This document shows, in pieces, positions 26,815-36,545 of a DNA stretch of 64,000 nucleotides (position 1 is its first letter; each line of letters starts with the position of its first letter). The stretch is from Leptodontidium sp. MPI-SDFR-AT-0119 (taxonomy: Eukaryota; Ascomycota; Leotiomycetes; Helotiales; Leptodontidiaceae). The notes below the pieces were generated by a model that worked only from the letters and a program-made list of their open reading frames with translations, made no database searches and was not told the DNA's origin. A program made the translations under genes and the position numbers. The stretch spans positions 1,984,001 through 2,048,000 of the forward strand of contig JAHLEZ010000011.1 of NCBI GenBank assembly GCA_020726505.1, given 5' to 3'.

Positions 26815-27638
26815 CTACTTATAGATATCTAAAAGAAGTTCCTCGTCCTCCTCCTTCGCGCTATAACGGCGACTTCGGCGGAGACGCTTAGTGGGAGCAT
26901 CGTTCTCACCGCCGTCTTCCTTACTACGCTTAGTGGCGGCAGAGGAGACGACGGTAAAGAGCCAGTTTAAGACTAACACCGTCTCCTACGGTAAAGTGTT
27001 AATACTTAAGAGTCTTAGTATTAAAAAAAAAGGGATAAGGGGGTTAACTTACTACTTACGAGCTAGCCAAGCCAGCGATTTCCTGGCGTATAACGCGCGT
27101 TTCTTCCAACAACGCCAGCGACAACTCCCTAGTAGTTTTTAGTACACTAATAGCGACGACTAACAATACCGAATCAATTAATTCAGCGGCAATAACAATA
27201 ACTTCTTTATCTTTTGCCTCGAGGGCAGTAACTAGACAAAGGTATTCTTCGGCGACAAACCACGGAATCTATTATATATTAGTAACTATATATTTAGAGT
27301 ACTTTCGACGAGGATTCGAATACGATTTAAAATAAGGAAAAGAAATAAGAATACTTACTAAGTTATACTGGGACTTCTTCTCTACGTAGTACGCGTATTT
27401 CTTGCTCTTAAGATTATTAAAGGCACATTCGTAGGACGGATTCTTTATAAAGAGGCGGACGCACCGAATACAGCATTTACAGTAAGCGAGGTCGAGCGCT
27501 CCTGTGGGTATTAGTGCAGGCACTGTTTTTAGTTAGTATACTGTTTCCCCACCGAACTATCTCCGAAGAGTATATTTACTTTTAAGTTATCTATTTAGTT
27601 TAATATAGTCTTCTTAGAAATATTAGTTTTTAAGCCAT
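26815..27638 (-). pseudogene. Copia-1 copy 3 antisense accessory gene (Cys-rich, spliced)
   Basis: Best preserved of three copies. A candidate ATG is at 27638. A Cys-cluster exon (27501 to 27359, - strand) contains CKCCIRCVRLFIKNPSYEC and ends at GTAAGT. An intron of about 90 bp has a GTTACTAATATATAATAG branch/acceptor. An exon 27268 to 27060 (209 nt, in phase with the previous one) begins IPWFVAEEYLCLVTALEAK and continues as a likely helix. A second GTAAGT precedes a last exon (from about 26985) with TKRSKEDGG...PTKRLRRSRRYSA, an acidic run and a stop at 26817-26815. The first two exons join cleanly. The starting exon and the last acceptor do not give a single consistent frame, so the model is partial. 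The basic run could be nuclear targeting. Function unknown. Confidence 0.6.
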
Positions 27639-27968
27639 ATTAAGCGAATTAAAGAGATCAGAAAGCAGTATACGTATAGTAGTTATATATGTGTTAGCTA
27701 AAGGAGACTCTAAATCTTTAGGGGAAAGCGACATATATATATCTATCACGTTATATAATACTAAGGGTTCTTATTATTATTAGTTCTCGCTTAACTTCGC
27801 TACTACGTCTCGCCAGGTTCGGGCCCCTTTCGGGGCACTTTCGGGACACTGTCAGATCGGGGTCAGACACTATCAGATATTCTGTCATTTTATTTGTTAT
27901 TTCTTATATTACTTATTATTTACTTCTACGTATATTAGAAATAGTTTTTCTAAAAGAAGTTTTGCCTG

Positions 27969-28225
27969 TGTTAGTCCACAAGTCCCTACATAAGTATACT
28001 TCGGTTTAGAAAAGTAGGTGCGGGTCAAATTTAAGGGTCAGAGCCTAGCCGGACTAGTTTCAGTGGAGATTCGGTAAGGTTCCGTAGTATATAGTCTGGC
28101 TCTCCTCGCACTCTCTTAGAATAGACACAGATTTTTGAACTAACTATTTATTACTCTGTCACTATACTCGCATTGGAATATATTCACACATGCGGCGTGG
28201 TACATGAACCGGTACTACACCGACA
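27969..28225 (+). repeat. Copia-1 copy 3, 3' LTR
   Basis: 257 bp, TGTTAGTCCACAAG...ACACCGACA, followed by AAAAA and then resumed Copia-2 sequence. Confidence 0.94.
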
Positions 28226-30720
28226 AAAAACAGTACTAAATTAAATAGGCTATTGTCTGACTTAATAGAAGTCGACGAAGTTTCTACGGAGGTAGTCTTA
28301 TACGTAACTACTGAGGCGGGACTGCCTGTTCTATAAGAGTACTAGAATGAGATAGTACTGTTAGATTCACGAATTGACACGTTAGAGGACGACATAAAGC
28401 TTAACAAGGACGACATAATAGTTCTAGTAATAATAAAAAGCCTAGGCACACTAAGACAGACTCGAAGCCAGACATAACGAAACGAATATATCGAGCCTAA
28501 GAGGAGTGCCTTAAGTGCGAAACAACTACGCCAAATTGAGGGTGCGCGTAAATTAATACCTTAAGTTATAATTTGGAGTGGAGTACGAGATAACTAAAGT
28601 CAATTACTGAACTAACCTAAAGTAACTAGTGTAGGTCTAAGAAGTGTATTATAGCACGAAAACACCTCGTTCGAGGAGGATTACGACGAGCCTGAGGGAG
28701 AATAATAACTCCTCTTGGAAAACTTACTGTTAGAGACACTAATATAAGGCCTGTTAAACGAGAATATGTCTCAAGAGACCCTAGACGAAGTGCTACAGGC
28801 ACTAAACTAAAGTCAACTGTACCCTGTCACTCGAGCTTAGCGGAGACGGCGAGCCAGAGAGATAATATAATTGAATAGACGGTCAAAGATTAGGCCGGGA
28901 GTATACTCCTTCACGACAAGAGAGCTCTTAAGCGCTGAGTCTATAGATTAAAAAGACAAGAATTATACGTAAATTATATCTTTTACTATGACGTTTTAGA
29001 ATAAAGACGTGACGCGAGAAGATAGTAAAGACTATAAAACTGTGTATACTGTCTTTGTAGCTGTAATTAGTGGCGAAACGATTAGAGCACAGGAAACTGT
29101 AAGCTCTGAAATAATATAACTATATTAAGTAAAGCTTTTGACAGTACTAAAGTACTGGCAGAACTTAAACTAGTACTTGTGGGGAGAACGCTTCTGAGAG
29201 GACGCACGTAAGGAGATAGAGAACCTCTAGGCTAGGAAATGCTGGCATATTATGCCTAAGGCAGACACTAAAACGACACTTATATTACTAAAATAGGTGT
29301 TTACTTACAAAGTCAACTTAGCTAGATAGCTTGTACGTATTAAATCGCGCATCGTTACTAGGGGTGACTTGCAGGAGGATGCCATTATATTTTCTACGTA
29401 CGCCTCCACACTAGCGGCGAGGTCTTTTCGTGTTGCAATGGCCCTAGTAGCCTAATTTGACTTAGAAGTTAAGTAGTACGACGTCGTAAACGCTTTTGTT
29501 AATATAGAACGAGACGAGCGAAGTGCACCCGTCTACTGTTACTTTCCTAACGGTTTTAAGTAGCCCGGCATAGTTGTAGAGATTGACAGAGCCTTGTATA
29601 GCCTACGTGACTCCTTAGCCTTATAGTATGGCGACTTCTTAGTTACACTTAAAAGCCTTGGTTTAGAGCCACTTATAGAAGAGCCCTATATATTTATAAA
29701 CGACAAGTATATAATGTTTGTGGCCTTTTACGTAGACGACATATAAGTGTTATATTATAAGTCAAACCTCGTTATAGTGGCTAAAATTACTGATGGCCTT
29801 AGTAAAGCTTACGAGTTGACTGTAATAGGTGACGTGGAGTAGTTTCTAGGGGTGCGAATTGTATAAGATAGATATACGAAAACAATCACGTTAGTCTACG
29901 ACACGTATATAGAGAAGGTGGCCTAGAAATTTAGCTTAGTAGATGGCAACTGCCTGAGTACCCCTCTGCCGTACTATGACTTAGTTAAAAACACTAGTAA
30001 AGCGACGAAGGCACAAATTAAGGAGTACTAAGAAAAGGTCGGATTTGTCTTGTACACGGCTGTTATAATTAGACCGGACGTAGCTTTTGTAGCTTCACAG
30101 CTGTCGCAATTCTTGACGAACTTAAGCTAGAAGTACTTATAGGCTGTCGATTGGACGATATATTACTTGTTTAGTACACGCTTCTTAGGGATCGTTTATA
30201 GCTGTTAATAGTGTAAAACGTAGCTTATAATAGCGTCTAATGCCTCTTTCGTAGATAATTTAGAAACTAAGCGTTCTTTATAAGGGCTCATTATTCTTTT
30301 GTTTAAGGGTACTATACTCTAGAAAGTATTTAAGTAAGATATAGTTATTACCTCGACTATAGAAGTTGAGCTCTTGGGGGTAGAGCGAACTGTAAAGGAA
30401 GTTATAGTACTGTAGAGGCTCTTTAGAGAAATGTACTTTAATGTGGGGTGCCCCTGGAATATCTTTTGCGACAACTAATAAACGATTAGGCTTATAGTTA
30501 AAGAGAACTAGCGTATATTAACTAAGCTTAGGCACGTTGATATTTAGAATATGTGGCTACGCTAAGAGTATTAAAAAGGTAGTTTTGAGGTTACGTATTT
30601 GCCTAGTAGTGAGATATACACTAATAGCTTCACTAAAAACCTCCCACGCTAGAAGTTTGAGACTTTTGTCGTATTACTTAACTTATAAGATGTTAAGGCG
30701 TCGGTAGAAGAGCTTAATTA
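28226..30720 (+). pseudogene. Copia-2 reverse transcriptase and RNase H
   Basis: Second half of the Copia-2 polyprotein. RT begins near 29190. Conserved blocks include KYDVVNAFVN-like text near 29470 (Lys replaced), PGIVVEIDRALYSLR near 29560 and the catalytic FVAFYVDDI near 29720-29745. RNase H near 30230-30700 reads ASNASFVDNLETKRS and TSTIEVELLGVERTVKEVI. The end of the frame is EELN followed by TAA near 30720. Relatively few RIP stops compared with Copia-1. Cut from its integrase by copy 3. Confidence 0.9.
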
Positions 30721-30997
30721 AAGCTTGTACTTTACTGTAAAATATACTCTTTTGTTTTCCTTTGTAATTTTTAAGGTGGCATAGTCACTTTAAGTATGAT
30801 CTTTTTAAGATATTAAGGGCAGGAATTCTATTCCGGCCGAAGTTATAATTAAATTAACTTAAACTAAACTAAATAGACTTGAACTACAACTAGACTAACG
30901 TAAAAACAAGTATATAAGGGCCTGTTCCTAAGCTGCTTATAAGGTCGTAAACTATACTCTGAAGGGCCACGTTCTTAAGTTACTATTAAGTTGCGAA

Positions 30998-31860
30998 CTA
31001 AATTACTAACAAGTCTACTAGCTCTACCAGTAACTCCTTAATGCGGCGGCGGCGGGCAGCCACATCACTAGCGACAGCACTAGCGACAGCACTAGCACTA
31101 ACACTACGCACAGGTGGGAGGATTGGGCGGGGGGTGGCTAGGGCTGGGGTGGCGGCGGCGGCGGCTAAGCTAAAGTCAGTACGTTTAAAGCCTGTTTGTA
31201 AAGATAAGGTGAACATACTAGGTAGTGTAGTAGCTAGAGCGGCAGCTAGGGCGGCGGCTGAGCCTGTCAGTACACTTAAAGTATGTTTTTGTAAAGGTAA
31301 AGTGAATATACCGGGGGCAGTAATTACTTCTCGGACCGAAGCTCGGAGACGTCTTAATTATTATTTAGAGTTAGTTAGCTTCAAAAACATAAGAGTTAAA
31401 GTGAAACTTATACGAGTGCGGTTAAAACCGCGCTTCTCTTCCACAAAGGCCGCAAAGGCGACCGCAACACTAGGCCTAATAGGACCGGCACAACTATGAT
31501 TCTGACCGTGGCACCGCAAGTACTACACTGAGCTAACTACGCTTTAATAGATGTTAATAAGGAGATTACCCTTTAAGGCAGCTTTTACGTATATTAAGCA
31601 GGGAACCTCTCTATTAGTACTTGCCTTAGCGCGACGGCGAGGGGTGGCTAGGGCGGGGGCGGGGGCGGGCGAGGGGGTGCGGGGGCGAGCCGCAAGTTAT
31701 TATAATATATTAAAACTATTCTTAAAAGAATAAAGAGTACAAGGGAAACTTACACTTCTTGTTACACGAGTAGCGGCGGCGTTAGCGGCGCGGGCGGCTT
31801 TAGTAGCCTTTCGGCGGGACGAAACACGAGCTATTTTGAAGTATAGTACGCTTAAAGAAG
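30998..31860 (-). pseudogene. Copia-2 antisense Cys/Ala-rich reading frame in a GC-rich island
   Basis: Between the end of pol and the 3' LTR lies an island of GC-rich sequence unlike the rest of the element. On the - strand, 31690-31370 reads an Ala/Pro-rich stretch, then REVPCLIYVKAALKGN, then a Cys cluster LRCHGQNHSCAGP followed by a probable helix. From about 31356 to the stop at 30998 a second frame stays open for about 118 residues (ending RRRRIKELLVELVDLLVI). The + strand also has an open frame of 152 residues (31041-31499), so direction is not proven. The antisense choice rests on the Cys cluster and on its resemblance in position and layout to the Copia-1 accessory gene. Two stops look like RIP of Gln codons. 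Confidence 0.4.
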
Positions 31861-32067
31861 GAAGTTACGATGGGGGGGCACCTGCTTATATACTCACGCC
31901 TACTTGTTTAGTATGTTTGCTTTGGCTACTACTTATTATTTTTCCTTATTGTCTGTCGCTTTTATATTGTTAGTTATATATTATATGTCGATTTCCTATT
32001 GTCTATTATGTTTATTAAGCACTTATTTGCTTCGCTAAAGCTTAGTATTGTCCTTGGCAAGGGGGTG

Positions 32068-32263
32068 TATCGTGTAGGTTATAGTAGGCCAACTAAGCGA
32101 GCCTAATTAAAGGCACTATGGCTAAAGCGCCCGCGACCTCCATATTCAGGGAGCTCGAATAGACTATACGTAAATAGACAACAATCAATTACAAGACTGC
32201 GTATACCTCAATAATACGTCAATTTCGCCTCTGTGGAGCCTCTAGGCGTGCTCTTGCACGACA
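32068..32263 (+). repeat. Copia-2 3' LTR
   Basis: 196 bp, TATCGTGTAGG (RIP of TGTCGTGCAGG) to TTGCACGACA, preceded by purine tract GGCAAGGGGGTG and followed by TSD TATCG. Confidence 0.92.
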
Positions 32264-32268
32264 TATCG

Positions 32269-35006
32269 TTATAAGGTATTGAGACTAGTTTCTTAGACAA
32301 GCGGTCAACGATAACTATAGCGAAGTTGTAGCCGTGCTTGTCTAGTAGTAGCTTCGTAAAGTCTATCGTAAAGTGTTAATACGGCCGAGCAGGGATTAGC
32401 AGGGGGTGTAAGAAGCCAGGGGTCTTATCCCTACAGGCCTTTTGTCGAGAGTAACTATAGTTTGCTACGTATCGAGCTATGTCCGTGGGGAGGCCGTTCT
32501 AGTGATATTTGCGACTTAGTAATGCCTTCATCTTTCCGATCCCCGCATATACTACTAAAGGTTAAGAATATATATAGCGAATAAGTATTATACGAAGCTC
32601 CGGCGGTTCTAAAGGCACTTCTAGGCAGCCTTAGAAAAGTAACTTATCGCTTACTAGCTCGTAATCTAACGACTACTCCTTAGCTTTTTGTCAGAGAGGC
32701 TCTAGTAAAGGCGAGGTCTTGTTAGCTAGGAGCACTTAGTCGATAACGTCGTATTCTGCGATGTCATATATTACTATGGAGTTAGGGTCCAGCTCTTCCG
32801 CGGTAGGCGTCTCCGGGTCGATTAGTACTTCCGTATTTGACTCTGGCTCTGGCTTTAGCTCGTCACGTGTCTTAGTATCGCGACCTGGGGTCGTGGCGTC
32901 TATAGGTGTTAGGGGTATCGTCTCTACGACTTTGATATAGGCGTCTATGGGATTAACGGCGGAAAGTTAAAGGTCGCTAGCGACTCGCGAATTAATCTTG
33001 TTAGTAGGAATTAGCTATTAACTACGGATGGCCCGCTTACGTACTTCCGTAATTATAAGGTCTTGATCCCGTCGAGACAGGGTGTCAGCTAACGTATTAG
33101 TCGTCTCGGTACGGTATATAATTGTGAAGTAGAAGTCCGTAAAGAACTTAGCCTATCGAGCCTGCCTAGCCGTGAGGTCCTTAGTAGTCATAAAGTACTT
33201 TAGGGCCTAATAGTCTATGTAAATAAGGACATTTCTCTAGGCACCTAAGAGCTCCAGGCGGTATTACTTAAATAACCGGAAAATCGCTAATATCTCTTTG
33301 TCGTGGATTAAGTAGTTAAGCTCAGGGTCTGTTATAGTCTTAGAGAAGTATCCCACGGGGTAAAAGATGCCGTCCTCTTGAAGTTAAAATAGAATCCTAG
33401 TGACGACTCTGTCGAAAGAGTCGGTCTCTAGCCGTGTTTATTTAGTAGGGTCGTAGTAGTGAAGAACCGGCGCAAATTAGAGGGCTTCCCGGAGAGTTTC
33501 CTAAGCGTCCTTACAGGCGCTATCGAATTTGAAGGGAACGTCCTTTTTAGTAAATATCGTGAGGGGTCGTGTAATACGATTATAGTCCTTAATAAACCGG
33601 CGATAGAAGTTATAAAAACTAAAGTAACTTTATATACCCCGTATATTATCGGCGTACCGCTAGTCCTTAATCACACTAATCTTCTCTAAGTTTACCTCCA
33701 CGTTATTGACGCTAATAATAAATCCTAAGAACCTCGTCTTTTATATACTAAACTCGGACTTCTTAATATCGGCCTAGAGTCCGTGTGCTTATAGTATTAC
33801 TATGACTTTCTTAATATAGACCTTATACTCCTCTAGAGTAAACGAATATATAAGGATATTATTTATATAAGCCGCGCAAAAGTCGTCGAGGTACTTTATA
33901 AGGATATTATTAATAAATCACTAGAAGGTTACTAGGCTATTCGTAAGGCTAAAGGGAAGGACTTTATATTTATACGTGTTATACTAAGTGCGGAAAGTCG
34001 TATAGTCCTCGCTCTCGGGGGATATACGAATATAGTAAAAAACTTACTAAATATTAAGCTTTATAAAGACCTTTGCCTTATAAATACGTACTATTATCTC
34101 ATCGATTAGAGGGATTAAGTATAGATCCTTCTTTAATAAGGCATTCAGCTTCCGATAGTTAACATATAGCCGGAGACTGCTATCGGCTTTCTTGGCGAAG
34201 AGAATAAGGGCCGTATATAGTACGTTAGAGGGTTTAATAAAACCTTTATATAAGTTGTCAATAATATACTGCTTAGTCTCCGACAGCTGCTCTTTAGTTA
34301 TACGCCGGAGAGGTTTAAGGGACAAGTCGTTCTCCTTAGTAAGCTCGATTTAGTAGTTTACGCCTTAGCGATACGCTAGTAGCTCGTCGGAGGCCCGCCG
34401 GGAGAAGAGAAGAGTATACTCTTAATACTTTATAAAGAGCTTCTTACTTACTAGTTTGTTATCTTACGTGTATTTAGCCTCTAAGGCTTCCTTTAGAGTT
34501 AAGTCTCTGTTTATTAATACGAGTTTAATACTTAATTAGTCTAAGGCCTCTCGCCGGCGACGAGTTAGCTCTTAATTAATCTTATATACTAATATCACAA
34601 AGGTTTCCACTTTACTCTTTCTAGATTTCTTAAGTTAGAAGTACGTCGTAGATATCGTCGCTACCGATATAAGGAAAATCTCTATAGTAAGCGCCTTTGG
34701 CTAGTGATTCGCTAGGGAGGCTCCACGGGCTCTTTTGTCCTTAAGTAGTAATCTCGGATCACGGGATATTAAAGGGTTTAGTTACTCTTTTATAACACGT
34801 AGGCGCTCTTTAACTTCTTTAATAAAGCTCGAGGGTCGAGTTAGCGAGACGCTAGTAGTAAGTCGGACGAGGGCTTTTGTCTTGAGGGAACCGTCGAGCG
34901 CCGCAAGCCTAGCTTGTCTCTAGCGGTAGTCATTTAAGTCTAAGAGGGCATCCCTTTGTTCCGTATTAAGTTAGTGAGACTTAACAATTGGCTTATTAGA
35001 ACGGTT
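32269..35006 (-). pseudogene. Gypsy-2 pol, RT, RNase H and integrase first half
   Basis: Read leftward. The RT has an open stretch at 34325-34047 with KQYIIDNLYKGFIKPSN, ILFAKKADSSLRLYVNYRK and LIPLIDEII, the standard gypsy RT start. The catalytic region FCAAYINNILIYS is near 33880, with both catalytic Asp codons now Asn (GAC to AAT, expected RIP). RNase H follows to about 33100. The integrase core near 32390-32290 reads FTIDFTKLLLDKHGYN and FAIVIVDRLSKK. It breaks at TATCG (32264-32268), where Copia-2 inserted, and continues at 17189. The small LTR element interrupts it on the other side at 35012. Confidence 0.88.
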
Positions 35007-35011
35007 GATGT

Positions 35012-35156
35012 TGTCGGAACAATCACGTGCTCGCTTACCGAGCATATAAGGGAGGTCGGTTGGCCTGGCCAACCTTCCCTCCCTTCGTACAATTCAAGAG
35101 GCATTTTTATGATCATTTTGAGCTGTACCACTTTACCTGAGCCTAGTCTCCCGACA
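35012..35156. repeat. TRIM-like element, left LTR
   Basis: 145 bp, TGTCGGAACAATCACGTG to CTAGTCTCCCGACA, with a TATA-like GCATATAAGG near 35042. Sequence identical by eye to the right LTR. Confidence 0.88.
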
Positions 35157-35597
35157 TTCATGAATAGTCAATATGGCTATACATTAACTAGGTATCTAGA
35201 AGAGATAGGTCGTACGAATCTGGCGCTTATCCTTCGTGGAGAAATCGGCTTCGTACGAACTTATGCTAAGGGGTATTTTAGGAGATAATTCGTATGAGTC
35301 TGGCGCTTATCCTTCGTGGAGAAATCGGCCTCGTGCGAAGTATACCTTAGGATATTCGAGGGTTTTGGGGAAGTACAGACTCACTAGTCGAACCGCTGTA
35401 TCGAGAGTACGGCTCCTGAACCTACGTCCATCACGTCTTTTATCGAGATCTCCTTCTTCGCGAAGAAGTCATACGGACTAGGAAATCTTTGGACGAATAA
35501 GCTGGTACCTTACTACTACGACAATTGCGACTTCCTCTACGTCGTACGGAGCTGGTACCTTACTACCACGACAATTACGACTTCTTTTAAGTCGTAC

Positions 35598-35907
35598 GAG
35601 CTCTGCACCCTCCGTACGAGACGCCACCCCTCGTACGATACAAACAACACTCCTCCCTTTGCGAGCTCTTCGCTGAGCTCTGCACCCTCCGTACGAGACG
35701 CCACCCCTCGTACAATACAAAACAACACTCCTCCCTTTGCGAGCTCTTCGCTGAGCTCTGCACCCTCCGTACGAGACGCCACCCCTCGTACAATACAAAA
35801 CAACACTCCTCCCTTTGCGAGCTCTTCGCTGAGCTCTGCACCCTCCGTACGAGACGCCACCCCTCGTACGATACAAACAACCCTCCTCCTCTCTCGAGCT
35901 CTTCGCT
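35598..35907. repeat. Four tandem 77/78-bp repeats inside the TRIM-like element
   Basis: Units start with GAGCTCTGCACCCTCCGTAC at 35598, 35675, 35753 and 35831. The two middle units are 78 bp and near identical; the outer two are 77 bp with small changes. Because 78 is divisible by three, long repetitive open frames appear on the - strand. These are repeat artefacts rather than genes. Confidence 0.9.
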
Positions 35908-36125
35908 GAGTACTCGACTTCTCCTTCTTCTCGTACGAAGCCGTCACCCTTCGTACGACCAGCTTACGGAGCTGGTACCTTACTACCACGACAATTACGA
36001 CTTCTTCTAAGTCGTACGAGCTGGCACCTTTCTGCCACGACAATTGCGATAATACTCCCTCCCGATCGCATAAAGCTAGCACCTTACTGCTGAAACAACT
36101 GCGACACTTGGCCAAGTGTCGTACG

Positions 36126-36194
36126 GAGCTGACACCTTTACTGTCGCGGAGCTGACACCTTTACTGTCGCGGAGCTGACACCTTTACTGTCTCG
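36126..36194. repeat. Three tandem 23-bp repeats inside the TRIM-like element
   Basis: GAGCTGACACCTTTACTGTC followed by GCG, three times in a row, the last with one change. Confidence 0.85.
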
Positions 36195-36396
36195 ATAACT
36201 CGGGCTCGTTTCATATCTGAGGGAAGAACGCTTTACTTAGGATAAAGGCTATACTTGGGAAGAGGACGCTTCACTTGAGGAAGGCATATGCGGGCTTGTT
36301 TTTTTCCTTGATTTATTCGTACGAAGCCGTAAAGAAGGGCTAAGCTGGTGGATTGATTGTTCCGTATAATCTAATGACAAGAGAAAGATTGCCAGT

Positions 36397-36540
36397 GTCG
36401 GAACAATCACGTGCTCGCTTACCGAGCATATAAGGGAGGTCGGTTGGCCTGGCCAACCTTCCCTCCCTTCGTACAATTCAAGAGGCATTTTTATGATCAT
36501 TTTGAGCTGTACCACTTTACCTGAGCCTAGTCTCCCGACA
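36397..36540. repeat. TRIM-like element, right LTR
   Basis: Second copy of the about 145-bp LTR (left edge good to one base), preceded by a purine-rich AAGAGAAAGA and followed by GATGT. No differences from the left copy seen. Confidence 0.88.
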
Positions 36541-36545
36541 GATGT

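Larger units (their letters stand above)
20691..28225 (+). mobile_element. Copia-1 copy 3: complete element, innermost layer
   Basis: 7,535 bp with 257-bp LTRs at 20691-20947 and 27969-28225 and TSD AAAAA (20686-20690, 28226-28230). It is in opposite orientation to copies 1 and 2. As the innermost layer it is younger than Copia-2. It is the best preserved copy of the family and the basis for domain calls in the others. Confidence 0.94.
17195..32263 (+). mobile_element. Copia-2: Ty1/copia element in Gypsy-2 integrase, holding Copia-1 copy 3
   Basis: LTRs 17195-17390 and 32068-32263 (196 bp each), TSD TATCG. Without the nested copy 3 it is 7,529 bp. Coding order on the + strand is gag, protease, integrase, RT, RNase H. 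A 1.3-kb segment with a GC-rich island separates pol from the 3' LTR. LTR differences are about 15, all transitions by eye. Confidence 0.93.
35012..36540. mobile_element. TRIM-like non-autonomous LTR element
   Basis: About 1.53 kb with identical short LTRs (about 145 bp) at both ends, TG...CA termini (TGTCGGAACAA...CTCCCGACA) and TSD GATGT at 35007-35011 and 36541-36545. The inside has no pol-like coding, only short direct and tandem repeats rich in the palindrome TCGTACGA. Composition is balanced and no RIP-type decay is evident, unlike the Gypsy-2 sequence around it. It would need enzymes from another element. Strand is undetermined. Confidence 0.85.

Noticed and set aside
31041..31499. 152-residue + strand Ala-rich frame in Copia-2 as a gene
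   Set aside because: Overlaps an antisense frame of comparable openness with a Cys cluster. GC-rich sequence lacks stops on both strands, so the + strand frame alone is not evidence.
35478..36115. Long overlapping - strand frames with repeating text (RTRGGVSYGGCRAQRRARKG)
   Set aside because: They follow the 78-bp tandem repeat, whose length is divisible by three, and are open in several frames at once. Repeat artefact, not genes.
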